Below, in pieces: positions 17,134 through 25,695 of a stretch of DNA of 64,000 nt (position 1 is its first letter; every line of letters begins with the position of its first letter). The stretch lies in the NCBI RefSeq assembly GCF_002286985.1, contig NZ_NSKC01000009.1, positions 1 through 64,000 of the forward strand. Direction: 5' to 3'. Made by a program: the position numbers and the translations under genes. Origin of the DNA: Halorubrum salipaludis (GTDB lineage Archaea > Halobacteriota > Halobacteria > Halobacteriales > Haloferacaceae). The notes under the pieces are model-generated. The model ran no database searches. It was given only the letters and a program-made list of their open reading frames with translations, and was not told the DNA's origin.

Positions 17134-17847
17134 ATGCGCGTGGTTAGGGGTCGCGACCCCCGTCCCGAAGCGGACCGGGAGCACACGGCGGCGCTGCTCG
17201 CGGGCGCGGCCGACGGAACGCCGGGGATCCGAGTGTGGGCGCCGCCCCGACAGATCGCCTTCGGCCGCCGCGACACTCGGGAGACCGGCTTCGAACGGGC
17301 GAAGCGGATCGCCGCCGAGCGGGGGTTCGATCCGATCGAACGCGACGTGGGGGGCCGCGCCGTCGCGTATCCGGGTGACACGCTCGCGTTCGCGCACGCC
17401 GTCCCGCTCGGCGACGGGCGGGACTCCGGGTCGATCGCGGAGCGGTACGAGCGCGCGACGGAGACTGTCGTCGACGCGCTGCGCGGGCTCGGCGCGGCGG
17501 TGTCGCGCGGCGAACCGCCCGAGTCGTTCTGCCCGGGCGATCACTCGGTCCGTGTCGCTGGCGGCGGCAAGATCGCGGGGATCGCCCAGCGGGTCCGCGG
17601 GGACGCGGCGCTCGTGGCCGGCTGTCTGGTCGTGACGCCGGGCGACGCGCACGCGGTCGCGGACGCCACCGCGGCGGTGTACGGCGCGCTCGGAGTCCCG
17701 TTCGATCCGGAGACGGTCGGAAGCGTCGCCGCGGCCGGCGGTCCGTCGAGGCCGAATCCCGTCGCTCGGGCGCTGGAAGACGCGTTCGTCGACGGCCCGT
17801 GGGGCGACCACAACCCTCGAATCGACAGGATCGACGGCGACGACTGA
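17134..17847 (+). CDS. Lipoate-protein ligase A family protein
   Basis: A 237-residue protein of the biotin/lipoate ligase superfamily. It has the family blocks APPRQIAFGRRDT, RDVGGRAVAYPGDTLAFA (RxxGGxAVxHxxG-like, with Tyr-Pro in place of His) and HSVRVAGGGKIAGIAQRVRGDAALVAGCLVV, whose lysine in the GGGKIAG loop binds the lipoyl-adenylate. It may attach lipoate or octanoate to E2/GcvH proteins. The C-terminal domain is short. No glycine-cleavage or 2-oxoacid dehydrogenase gene is near, so the protein target is unknown. Confidence 0.8.
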   Translation: MRVVRGRDPRPEADREHTAALLAGAADGTPGIRVWAPPRQIAFGRRDTRETGFERAKRIAAERGFDPIERDVGGRAVAYPGDTLAFAHAVPLGDGRDSGSIAERYERATETVVDALRGLGAAVSRGEPPESFCPGDHSVRVAGGGKIAGIAQRVRGDAALVAGCLVVTPGDAHAVADATAAVYGALGVPFDPETVGSVAAAGGPSRPNPVARALEDAFVDGPWGDHNPRIDRIDGDD

Positions 17848-17911
17848 TCCGCGGGCGCCGTCCGCGACGGGGTCCACGGACGGAGCGCGGCCGGATCGCG
17901 CTTTCGACGTG

Positions 17912-17920
17912 CTTTTTATT
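17912..17920 (+). promoter_or_regulatory. TATA box of the S6e gene
   Basis: CTTTTTATT lies 22-30 bases before the ATG at 17942, consistent with leaderless transcription of the ribosomal protein gene. Confidence 0.6.
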
Positions 17921-17941
17921 CGCGGGGGTCTCGGTTCGCCC

Positions 17942-18340
17942 ATGGCCGAATTCAAAGTCGTCATCGCCGACCCCGACACCGGCGAGACGTTCCAGCAAGA
18001 GGTCGACGGACAGGACGCGAACCGGTTCCTCGGTCGAGAGATCGGCGACGAGATCGGCGGCGACGCCGTCGGGCTCTCCGAGCACACGATCGCGATCACG
18101 GGCGGCTCCGACGAGACTGGCCGCCCGATGCGCGAGGACGTCTCCGGAACCCGCCTGAAGGAGCTCCTCTTAGAGGGCGGCGTCGGCTTCAAGCCGTCCC
18201 GCGAAGGCGAGCGCAAGCGCATCACCGTCCGCGGCCGCGAGATCGACGACGACGTGGCCCAGATCAACGTCTCGGTCGTCGAGGGCGACGATGTCGCCGC
18301 GGCGCTCGGCGAGGCCGACGACGACGCCGACGAGGAGTAA
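17942..18340 (+). CDS. rps6e: 30S ribosomal protein S6e
   Basis: A 132-residue archaeal S6e with the diagnostic opening FKVVIADPDTGETFQQEVDGQDANRFLGREIGDEI and the TRLKELLLEGGVGFKPSREGERKRITVRGREI core. Archaeal S6e lacks the long phosphorylated tail of eukaryotic S6; here it ends in an acidic Asp/Glu stretch. It binds the small subunit body. I use the ATG at 17942. The next gene starts 12 bases after its stop, implying one transcript. Confidence 0.95.
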   Translation: MAEFKVVIADPDTGETFQQEVDGQDANRFLGREIGDEIGGDAVGLSEHTIAITGGSDETGRPMREDVSGTRLKELLLEGGVGFKPSREGERKRITVRGREIDDDVAQINVSVVEGDDVAAALGEADDDADEE

Positions 18341-18352
18341 CGCCCCGTTTCG

Positions 18353-18820
18353 ATGCCTCGCGTCCCCTCCGACGACGAGGACATCGCCTCGATCCGCGTC
18401 TCGCTCGCCCGGAGCGGCGGCACTCGCCGTCCCTGCGTCCGGATCCCGAACGACGACGAGCTCGACGGGCGCGTCGAGTCCGGGCGCTGCGAGTCGCTGT
18501 CGCTCGCCGCCGGCGACATCGTTCGCGTCGCGGTCGACCGCGAGGAGTACCACGCACCGGTGCGGAGCGACAGCGACGGGCGACTGATCCGGGGCGCGTT
18601 CGACAACCGGCGGCTCGCGCGCGAGCCCGGTGAGGGGGCAAATCGCCTCGCCGAGTGGCTCGCCGAGAACGGGCGGGAGCCGGGCGACCCCGTCGTCCTC
18701 GACGTCGTCGTTCCCGGCGAGCAGTACGGGCTCCGGATCCCGGGCGAGCGGACCGTGTACGACGCGACCCGCGGTCCCCGGTCGTCACTGTCGGACATCG
18801 CCCGGGACCTCGACGGCTGA
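18353..18820 (+). CDS. Uncharacterised haloarchaeal protein downstream of S6e
   Basis: A 155-residue soluble, beta-rich protein (VRVSLARSGGTRRPCVRIPNDDELDG-type opening, split here by IASI; CESLSLAAGDIVRVAVDREEYHAPV; NRLAEWLAENGREPGDPVVLDVVVPGEQYGLRIPGE). The double barrel-like pattern with the 'AGDIVRVAVD' and 'PGDPVVLDVV' turns suggests two related beta-barrels, as in swapped-hairpin DNA- or RNA-binding proteins. That is inference only. Tight spacing to S6e suggests co-expression with translation. Confidence 0.65.
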   Translation: MPRVPSDDEDIASIRVSLARSGGTRRPCVRIPNDDELDGRVESGRCESLSLAAGDIVRVAVDREEYHAPVRSDSDGRLIRGAFDNRRLAREPGEGANRLAEWLAENGREPGDPVVLDVVVPGEQYGLRIPGERTVYDATRGPRSSLSDIARDLDG

Positions 18821-18880
18821 GTTCGGGCGGGTCGTCCCGGTTCGACCCGCCGACGTCGCCGGCGACGCGCAGGCCGGATC

Positions 18881-18888
18881 GCTTATTC
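18881..18888 (+). promoter_or_regulatory. TATA box of the ahbAB-hemA operon
   Basis: GCTTATTC lies 24-31 bases before the ATG at 18912. It gives the haem genes their own promoter, independent of S6e. Confidence 0.55.
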
Positions 18889-18911
18889 TCGCGCGGACCC
18901 GATCCCGGCGT

Positions 18912-19997
18912 ATGCAAGAGGTCGACGCGGATCTGACGGCGCTCGACCGCGGGATCATCAACGCCTTCCAGGGCGGATTCCCGGTGACCGAGCGCCCCTT
19001 CGAACCGGCCGCGGCCGCGCTCCGCGAGCACGGGGTCGACGTGACCGGCCCGGAGCTGTGCGAGCGCGTGCGCGAGCTCGACGAGGAGGGAATCTTATCC
19101 CGGTTCGGGGCGCTCGTCAACGCCGAGGAGATCGGCGGGGCGGCGTCGCTCGTGGCCATGCACGCCCCCGAGGACCGGTACGAAGAGGTCGCGGAGACCG
19201 TCAACGAGTTCACCGCGGTGGCGCACAACTACGAGCGCGAGCACCCGCACCTCAACATGTGGTTCGTGGTGAGCGTCGCCGACCACCCGGACCCGGACAA
19301 GGACGGCGGCGACCGGGTCGACGAGGTGCTCGCGGAGATCGAGGCCGCGACGGGCCAGGAGACGTACAACCTCCCGAAGGTCCGCGAGTTCCACGTCGGC
19401 GCGAAGTTCCTCGTCGACGGCCCGGTCCCCGACGGCGACGTGGACCTGTCGGATCTCGGCCCCGCCGTCTCGCCGAGCAACCGGTCGACGCTCACGCCCG
19501 AGGAGCGCGACCTCGTCGTCGAGATCCAGGGCGGACTCCCGGTCACCGAGACGCCGTACGCCGACGTGGCGGCGGCGATCGGCGCCGACACCGAGTGGGT
19601 GATCGAGACGATCAAGCGGTTCGACGCGGAGGGGAAGGTGCGCCGCGTCGGCGTCATCCCGAACCACTACGCGCTCGGCTACACCGAGAACGGGATGACC
19701 GTCTGGGACGTGCCCGAGGAGGCCCTCGACGAGGTCGGCCCGGCGGTCGCGTCCCTGGACTTCGTCACGCACTGCTACCAGCGCCCCCGCCACGAGGGCG
19801 TCTGGGAGTACAACTTCTTCGCGATGACGCACGGGCGGACGGAGGCCGAAAGCGAGCGCCGGATCGCGGAGGTGAAGGAGCTGATGGACGAGTACTGGGC
19901 GGTCGGCGCGGACGACTGGGACACGCTGTTCTCGACCCGGATCCTGAAGAAGACGGGGATCCGCATCGCCGACCGCGCGGACAGCAACACCGCGTGA
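18912..19997 (+). CDS. Siroheme decarboxylase, AhbA-AhbB fusion
   Basis: A 361-residue protein made of two Lrp/AsnC-like halves. Both open with the same phrase, QGGFPVTERPF near residue 20 and QGGLPVTETPY near 200. Each half has a winged helix then a RAM-like domain (NYEREHPHLNMWFVV; HCYQRPRHEGVWEYNFFAM). In separate-chain organisms AhbA and AhbB form a heterodimer that decarboxylates siroheme to didecarboxysiroheme, the first step of the archaeal alternative haem route. Here both are on one chain. The stop overlaps the next start (GTGA), a precorrin-2 dehydrogenase gene that makes the siroheme precursor, which supports the call. A purely regulatory Lrp role is less likely. Confidence 0.85.
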   Translation: MQEVDADLTALDRGIINAFQGGFPVTERPFEPAAAALREHGVDVTGPELCERVRELDEEGILSRFGALVNAEEIGGAASLVAMHAPEDRYEEVAETVNEFTAVAHNYEREHPHLNMWFVVSVADHPDPDKDGGDRVDEVLAEIEAATGQETYNLPKVREFHVGAKFLVDGPVPDGDVDLSDLGPAVSPSNRSTLTPEERDLVVEIQGGLPVTETPYADVAAAIGADTEWVIETIKRFDAEGKVRRVGVIPNHYALGYTENGMTVWDVPEEALDEVGPAVASLDFVTHCYQRPRHEGVWEYNFFAMTHGRTEAESERRIAEVKELMDEYWAVGADDWDTLFSTRILKKTGIRIADRADSNTA

Positions 19998-20713
19998 TCC
20001 CCCTGTATCACGACCTCACCGGCGAGACGGTGCTGGTGTTCGGCGGCGGCGCCGTCGGCTCGCGGAAGGCGTCCCGGTTCGCCGACGAGGCGCGGGTCGT
20101 CGTCGTGAGCCCCGCGTTCGACGAACGGCTGATCGGTCTCGGCGAGGGAGGTACCGAATCGGCGGAGACGGATACCGGGTCGGCGGAGGCGGATTCTGGG
20201 TCGGTGGAGCTGGCCCGCGCCGCGCCGGACCCCGAGGCCGTCCGCGACTGGATCGACCGGGTCGACCCCGCGCTCGTCGTCGCCGCCACCGACGACGCGG
20301 CGGTCAACGCGGCGGCCGAGGCGGCGGCGCTCGACGCGGGCGCCCTCGTCAACCGGACCGACGTGTCGGCCGCGGACCGGTCCGGCGGTCGGGGGGCGCG
20401 GAGCGTCGTCGTCCCGGCGACGGTCGAGGACGACCCGGTCAGCGTGGCGCTCTCGACGGGCGGGGCGAGCCCGGCGCTCGCGAAGGCGCTCCGCGAGCGG
20501 ATCGAGGCGGAGATCGACGGCGCCGGCGCGATGGCGGAGCTGTCGGGGACGCTCCGGGAGGAGCTCAAAGACCGGGGCGTCGCCCCCGAGAGGCGCCGGG
20601 AAGCGATCCGCCGAGTCGTGCGATCCGAGGGGGTTTGGAAGGCTTTACAAAAGGGGGAATCCTACGGTCGGCAAGAGGCGGATTCCGTGATCGAGGAGGT
20701 ACTCACCAGATGA
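19994..20713 (+). CDS. Precorrin-2 dehydrogenase / sirohydrochlorin ferrochelatase
   Basis: A 239-residue CysG N-terminal / Met8p-type protein. The GTG start at 19994 gives VIPLYHDLTGETVLVFGGGAVGSRKASRF, the NAD-binding GGGAVGxRK motif. The catalytic Asp region reads LVVAATDDAAVNAAA, followed by LVNRTDVS and SVALSTGGASPALAKALRERIE. It oxidises precorrin-2 to sirohydrochlorin and may insert iron, giving siroheme for AhbA/B. An acidic 20-residue insert with three near-repeats of GSAE sits at about residues 48-68, lengthening a surface loop. Both ends overlap neighbours by four bases, so the three haem genes are coupled. Confidence 0.9.
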   Translation: MIPLYHDLTGETVLVFGGGAVGSRKASRFADEARVVVVSPAFDERLIGLGEGGTESAETDTGSAEADSGSVELARAAPDPEAVRDWIDRVDPALVVAATDDAAVNAAAEAAALDAGALVNRTDVSAADRSGGRGARSVVVPATVEDDPVSVALSTGGASPALAKALRERIEAEIDGAGAMAELSGTLREELKDRGVAPERRREAIRRVVRSEGVWKALQKGESYGRQEADSVIEEVLTR

Positions 20714-22053
20714 AGGAGACGGGCGCTATTTCGGGCGTGAGCGTCGCCCACTCCCGGGCAACGGTCGACGAGATCGAGGCCGCGGGCGGCGACGGCGTCC
20801 GCGCCACCGTCTCGGACCTGCTCGCGCGCGACGGGGTTGAGGAGGCGTTCGCCCTCCAGACCTGCAACCGCTCGGAGGCGTACGTCGTCACCGACCGGAC
20901 CGTGGACGGGTCGGTCGCGTTAGAGTCGTTCGCCCCCGAGGTCCGCGGCGGCGCGGTCCGCCGACTCGACCACGAGGAGAGCCTGGAACACCTGATGCGA
21001 GTCGCCTCGGGGCTCGAGTCGCTCGTGCTCGGCGAGGACCAGATCATCGGGCAGCTCCGTGAGGCGTACGAGGAGTCGAAGTCCGCGGGGGGAATCGGTC
21101 CCGTGCTGAAGGACGCGGTGACGAAGGCGCTCCACGTCGGCGAGCGGGCGCGCAACGAGACCTCGATCAACGAGGGGGTCGTCTCGCTCGGCTCGGCCGC
21201 GGTGCGGCTGGCCGCCGGCGAGATCGACCTCACCGACGGCTCCGCTGTCGTGGTCGGCGCCGGCGAGATGGGGACGCTCGCGGCGCGGACGCTCGACGAC
21301 ACCGCGGTCTCGGAGATCGTCGTGGCCAACCGGACGGTGCCGAACGCGGCGTTCGTCGCCGAGGAGGTCGACACCCCCGCCGAGGCGGTGCCGCTCGCCG
21401 AGCTCTCGACCGTGGTCCCGGACGCCGACCTCGTGATCGCGGCGACAGGGAGCCCGGACCCGGTGATCCGGTCGACACACGTGGCGGGCGCCGACCGGCT
21501 CGTCTGCATCGACATCGCGCAGCCGCGGGACGTGGACCCCGCGCTCGCCGACCGCGACGGGGTCACGCTGTACGACATCGACGCGTTAGAGGACGTGACC
21601 CGGAAGACCCGCGAGAGCCGGGAGGCGGAGGCGCGGGAGGTCGAGGCGATCATCGACGAGGAGCTCGACCGCATCCTGCAGGCGTACAAGCGCAAGCGCG
21701 CCGACGACGCCATCTCGGCGATGTACGCCGGCGCCGACCGCGTGAAGGCCCGCGAGGTCGACCGGGCCGTCTCGAAGCTGGAGGCGCAGGGTAAGCTGAC
21801 AGACGAGCAGCGCGAGACCGTCGAGGACCTGGCGGACGCGCTGGTCGGGCAGCTGCTCGCGGCACCGACCCGGTCGCTCCGCGACGCGGCCGGCGAGGAC
21901 GACTGGGAGACGATCCGCACCGCGCTCCAGCTGTTCGACCCCGAGTTCGACACGCTGCCGGACGGCCCGGGGGCGAACGACTCCGGACGCGACGCGCCCT
22001 CGGCCGACGTCGACGGCGCGCCCGACTCGGTCACCGAAGAGCTCGACGACTGA
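20710..22053 (+). CDS. hemA: Glutamyl-tRNA reductase
   Basis: A 447-residue GluTR, the first committed step of tetrapyrrole synthesis (glutamyl-tRNA to glutamate-1-semialdehyde, NADPH). Catalytic C52 lies in LQTCNRSEAY. LESLVLGEDQIIGQLREAY and NETSINEGVVSLGSAAVRLA follow. The NADPH fold has VVVGAGEMG. The helical dimerisation domain runs from about residue 310 to 410 (AREVDRAVSKLEAQG, LTDEQRETV). The C-terminal 40 residues are disordered and acidic. The ATG at 20710 overlaps the upstream stop. A stand-alone paralogue of its dimerisation domain lies at 28073-28483. Confidence 0.95.
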   Translation: MKETGAISGVSVAHSRATVDEIEAAGGDGVRATVSDLLARDGVEEAFALQTCNRSEAYVVTDRTVDGSVALESFAPEVRGGAVRRLDHEESLEHLMRVASGLESLVLGEDQIIGQLREAYEESKSAGGIGPVLKDAVTKALHVGERARNETSINEGVVSLGSAAVRLAAGEIDLTDGSAVVVGAGEMGTLAARTLDDTAVSEIVVANRTVPNAAFVAEEVDTPAEAVPLAELSTVVPDADLVIAATGSPDPVIRSTHVAGADRLVCIDIAQPRDVDPALADRDGVTLYDIDALEDVTRKTRESREAEAREVEAIIDEELDRILQAYKRKRADDAISAMYAGADRVKAREVDRAVSKLEAQGKLTDEQRETVEDLADALVGQLLAAPTRSLRDAAGEDDWETIRTALQLFDPEFDTLPDGPGANDSGRDAPSADVDGAPDSVTEELDD

Positions 22054-22067
22054 CTCCGTTTGAGAGG

Positions 22068-22072
22068 TTTTT
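22068..22072 (+). terminator. Possible T-rich terminator after hemA
   Basis: A T5 run 15 bases past the hemA stop in the 50-bp gap between convergent genes. T-runs are common archaeal stop signals, but this one is short and unproven. Confidence 0.3.
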
Positions 22073-22103
22073 AGACCGGTGAGCGGCAGCGACGCCGCCG
22101 TCC

Positions 22104-23588
22104 TCAGTCCCCCGCGACCGCGAACCGCGAGGCGTCGCCCTCGGCGGTCGGCGCGGTGACGAGCGAGACCCCGACGGTGAGGAGCGCGGAGAGGACCATC
22201 AGCCCGAGCGCCACGTCCCAGCCGCCGGCGACGGTGCGGGGCAGGGTCGGGACGGCGCCGACGACCGCGGACAGCACCACCGCGAGGTACGCGACCTGCG
22301 GCACGAGCACGCCGGCGATCATGCCGGAGCGCGTCGTCCGGTCCCAGTAGAGCGCGCAGATCACCGGGAGCGCCAGCAGCGCGAACCCGGAGAAGGCGGT
22401 GTCGCCGACCTCGATCAGCGTCCCGGGCCGGAAGAGGCTCGCGACGAACGCGGCCAGCGCGAAGGCGGCGACGCCGATCCGGGCGATCCACGCCTCGCGG
22501 CGCTCTGACGCGTCGGCGTTGATCACGGGGCGGTACACGTCGCGGGTGAAGTACGACGAGCCGGAGAGCAGCATCGAGTCCGAGGAGGACATCATCGCGG
22601 CCATCGCGCCCGCGATCACGAGCGCGGCGAACCACGCCGGCGTGTACTCGTTCAAGACGACGGGGAGCACGTTGGCGCCCTCGGGCACCTCCACGGGCAT
22701 CCCGACCGCCCACGCGCCGAGCATGAACGCGGGGAGGAAAAGGAGGAGGACAAGGACGGGCCACAGCGCGAACGACCGCTTCAGCGTCTCGCCCGACTTC
22801 GCGACGAAGAACCGCTGGTTGATCTGCGGGAACATCGTCACGCCGAACGCGATGGTGATCGCGGTGGAGACGATGAATCCGGGCGAGTAGAGGCCGCCGC
22901 CGAAGCTCCCGAAGTCGGGCCGCGCGTCGAGCATGGCGCCGGTGGCGGCGCCGACGCCGCCGACCGCGGAGACCACCCAGACCGCGGCGACCCAGACGAC
23001 GGAGAGCATGAACAGCCCCTGGACGGTGTCGGTCCACGCGACGCCGCGCATCCCGGCGAGGACGACGTAGAGGATCATGAAGGCGGTGACCAGCGCCGCG
23101 CCGCCCCAGTACGGGACGATGCCGCCCGTGAGCCCCACGAGCGCCTCGCCCGCGCCCATCTGCTGGAGCATGACGTACGGGAACAGCCAGAGGAGGCTCA
23201 CCCCGGCGACGAGCGCCCGCAGGCCCACAGATCCGAACCGGTCGCCGAGCATCTCCCCGAGCGTGACGTACCCGTGCCGGTCCCCGATCAGCCACTGCTT
23301 GTAGCCGATCGCGTACCACAGCACCGCGAACAGTACCCCGTCAAGCGTCCCCATCACGATCAGCCACTCCGGGCCGGCGGCGAACGCGAGGTTCGGCCCG
23401 CCGAAGAAGGTGAACGCCGAGAGGAGGGTGGCGAACGTGGTGAAAAGCAGCACGACCGTCCCGATCGACCGGTTCGCGAGGTAGTAGTCCTCGGCGGTGG
23501 CCTCGGAGACGCGGTAGGCGACCAAGCCGACCGCGAGCGCGAACAGGAGGTAGCCGACGACGACCCCGAGCGAGAGCCCGAGCGTCAC
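22104..23588 (-). CDS. Sodium:solute symporter family transporter
   Basis: A 494-residue SSS-family membrane protein with about 13 hydrophobic segments. Family phrases: DYYLANRSIGTVVLLFTTFATLLSAFTFFGGP, YVTLGEMLGDRFGSVGLRAL, GGIVPYWGGAALVTAFMILYVVLAGMRGVAWTDTVQGLFM (the SSS signature) and GAMAAMMSSSDSMLLSGSSYFTRDVY. It imports an organic solute with Na+; pantothenate, carboxylate and proline types all share these motifs. Its ATG overlaps the TGA of the DUF3311 gene. That pairing is common and marks carboxylate-type symporters in bacteria and archaea. Confidence 0.9.
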   Translation of the reverse strand: MTLGLSLGVVVGYLLFALAVGLVAYRVSEATAEDYYLANRSIGTVVLLFTTFATLLSAFTFFGGPNLAFAAGPEWLIVMGTLDGVLFAVLWYAIGYKQWLIGDRHGYVTLGEMLGDRFGSVGLRALVAGVSLLWLFPYVMLQQMGAGEALVGLTGGIVPYWGGAALVTAFMILYVVLAGMRGVAWTDTVQGLFMLSVVWVAAVWVVSAVGGVGAATGAMLDARPDFGSFGGGLYSPGFIVSTAITIAFGVTMFPQINQRFFVAKSGETLKRSFALWPVLVLLLFLPAFMLGAWAVGMPVEVPEGANVLPVVLNEYTPAWFAALVIAGAMAAMMSSSDSMLLSGSSYFTRDVYRPVINADASERREAWIARIGVAAFALAAFVASLFRPGTLIEVGDTAFSGFALLALPVICALYWDRTTRSGMIAGVLVPQVAYLAVVLSAVVGAVPTLPRTVAGGWDVALGLMVLSALLTVGVSLVTAPTAEGDASRFAVAGD

Positions 23589-23863
23589 GGCCGGTCACCC
23601 CCGAGCGCCGGGCCGGATTCCGATCCCGGCCCCCCTTCCGCCCCGGTCTCCGGCCGGAGGCCCATGCCGCGCTCCCACGCGCCGCTCCGGACGAACAGCG
23701 AGAACAGGGCGGCGCAGAGCCCGAGCCACGCCACGTGCCACCAGATCCACACCGGTAGTCCGGCGACGACTCGATCGACTCCCCACAGCGGCCACGGCAC
23801 CGCGAAGGCGACGAGGACCGCGAACGTCGGTATCCACACGAGATCTCTCCGAGATCGACTCAT
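23585..23863 (-). CDS. DUF3311 small membrane subunit of the symporter
   Basis: A 92-residue protein with two transmembrane helices (LVWIPTFAVLVAFAVPWPLWGV; GLPVWIWWHVAWLGLCAALFSLF) and a Gly/Glu-rich disordered tail. The PVWIWWHVAW segment fits DUF3311. It overlaps the symporter start by four bases, so the two are translated as a unit and probably form one complex, as in YhdT/PanF-type pairs. Confidence 0.85.
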   Translation of the reverse strand: MSRSRRDLVWIPTFAVLVAFAVPWPLWGVDRVVAGLPVWIWWHVAWLGLCAALFSLFVRSGAWERGMGLRPETGAEGGPGSESGPALGGDRP

Positions 23864-24039
23864 GTAGAACGAGGTTAGAACCTGATGACTAAATAGTGTT
23901 GGTCTAGTTCGATGTGGTATATCGAAGAGTATTTTTCTTCAATCGGTGGCGACGCAGGGGCGTGCGATAACTATTTTCGCCGACGTGCACAACGACGCAC
24001 GGGCGGCCGGCGCCGCCCGATCATCATCATTCACTCATC

Positions 24040-25572
24040 ATGAAAGACACCGAAAAATACCTCATCCACGCCACCATCGCGGCCGACGGCGTCGTCGAGC
24101 GGAGCGACGTCGTCGGCGCGGTGTTCGGCCAGACCGAGGGGCTCCTCGGCGACGAGCTGGACCTGCGGGACCTCCAGGAGTCCTCGCGGGTCGGCCGGAT
24201 CGACGTCGCCGTCGAGTCCGAGAACGGCCAGTCGTTCGGCGAGGTCACGGTCGCGTCGAGCCTCGACAAGGTCGAGACCGCGATCCTCGCCGCCGCCCTG
24301 GAGACGATCGACCGCATCGGCCCCTGCCACGCCTCGGTGGAGGTGACGAGCATCGAGGACGTGCGGGCGGCGAAGCGCCGCGAGGTCGTCGAGCGCGCCA
24401 AGGAGCTTGTCGCCGGCGGCTTCGAGGAGACCAGCCTCCGGAGCGACGACATCTTAGAGGAGGTCCGCGAGGCCGCCCGCGTCGAGGGGATCGTCGACTA
24501 CGAGGGGCTTCCGGCCGGCCCCCGCGTCGGCGACTCCGACGCCGTCATCGTCGTTGAGGGGCGCGCGGACGTGTTGACGCTGCTCGAGTGCGGCATTAAG
24601 AACGCGGTCGCCGTCGAGGGGACGAACGTCCCCGACGCCGTCGCCGACCTCACCGCGGACCGCACCGTCACGGCGTTCCTCGACGGCGACCGGGGTGGCG
24701 AGCTCATCCTGCGCGAGCTCGCGCAGGTGGGCGACGTGGACTACGTCGCCTTCGCCCCGCCCGGCGAGTCGGTCGAGGACCTCGACCGCAACGCCGTCTT
24801 CGAGGCGCTCCGCGGGAAGGTCCCGTACAGCAGCCTCGCCGACGAGCCGAACCTCCGCGAGGCGGCCGCGGGCGGCTCGGGGAACTCCCCCCTCGACGGC
24901 GACGGGACCGGGCTCCCGGGCGGAGCGGCCGAGCCCTCGGACGATGGGGAAGGCGAAAACGCGACCGAGTCGAGCCAAGCGGGCGACGACGGGGTTCAGA
25001 GCGTGACGGACAGCGATCTCGCGGACGTGATCGAGGAGTCTTCGTCGTCCGTAGCGATCGACGGCAACGAGGCCGACGAGGGGCACGCGGAGGCCCACGG
25101 CGACGAGGCGGGTTCCGCCGACACCGCCGGCGGCGATCCTGACGGCTCCGACCCGGACACCGGCGAGGCGGAACCAGCGAGTGCGGAGTCGGACGGCGAG
25201 GCGGACGCCGAGACCGACGACGAACGCGCGGAGGGCGGAGCGCCCGACGACACCCCCCTCGACGACGAGCCGCGCTCGATCGAGGAACACGTCCAGGAGG
25301 TCGTCGACGCCGGCAGCGACCGCGCCCGGCTGCTCGGCGACGACCGCGGCGTCCTCGCCGAGGTCGACGCGGCCGACGCCTTCGACGCGGTCGAGAGCGC
25401 GGAGACAGCCCCGCACACGGTCGTCGTCGACGGGCGGATCGACCAGCGCCTGCTCGACGTCGCCGCCCAGCGCGGGGTCAGCGAACTGCTCGGCCGGGAG
25501 GTCGGCGAGTTCGTCAAACGACCCGTGGGAACGCGCGTGCTCACGGTCGGCGACCTCCGCGCCGGAAGCTGA
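24040..25572 (+). CDS. dnaG: Archaeal DnaG-like primase
   Basis: A 510-residue DnaG with an N-terminal archaeal domain (KYLIHATIAADGVVERSDVVGAVFGQTEGLLGDELDLR-type start). The Toprim domain has catalytic E173 in VVEGRAD and the D215-G-D217 pair in LDGDRGG. Residues about 270-420 form a very acidic disordered linker. The conserved C-terminal domain follows (FDAVESAETAPHTVVVDGRI, RLLDVAAQRGVSELLGREVGEFVKRP). In archaea DnaG is linked to the RNA-degrading exosome, where it recruits poly(A)-rich RNA, as well as to priming. The linker is longer than the structured halves need. It is a single unit, upstream of a structured repeat. Confidence 0.95.
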   Translation: MKDTEKYLIHATIAADGVVERSDVVGAVFGQTEGLLGDELDLRDLQESSRVGRIDVAVESENGQSFGEVTVASSLDKVETAILAAALETIDRIGPCHASVEVTSIEDVRAAKRREVVERAKELVAGGFEETSLRSDDILEEVREAARVEGIVDYEGLPAGPRVGDSDAVIVVEGRADVLTLLECGIKNAVAVEGTNVPDAVADLTADRTVTAFLDGDRGGELILRELAQVGDVDYVAFAPPGESVEDLDRNAVFEALRGKVPYSSLADEPNLREAAAGGSGNSPLDGDGTGLPGGAAEPSDDGEGENATESSQAGDDGVQSVTDSDLADVIEESSSSVAIDGNEADEGHAEAHGDEAGSADTAGGDPDGSDPDTGEAEPASAESDGEADAETDDERAEGGAPDDTPLDDEPRSIEEHVQEVVDAGSDRARLLGDDRGVLAEVDAADAFDAVESAETAPHTVVVDGRIDQRLLDVAAQRGVSELLGREVGEFVKRPVGTRVLTVGDLRAGS

Positions 25573-25695
25573 CGACGGACCGGCGAAAACCGGACGTGAA
25601 CGGGGTTCGCTGTCCCCGCTTCGTCGAACCCCCGTTTATCGGCGAGAACGAGATCAAACAGCTGTTCGGCGGAGATCCCGTTTCGATCGACTGTA

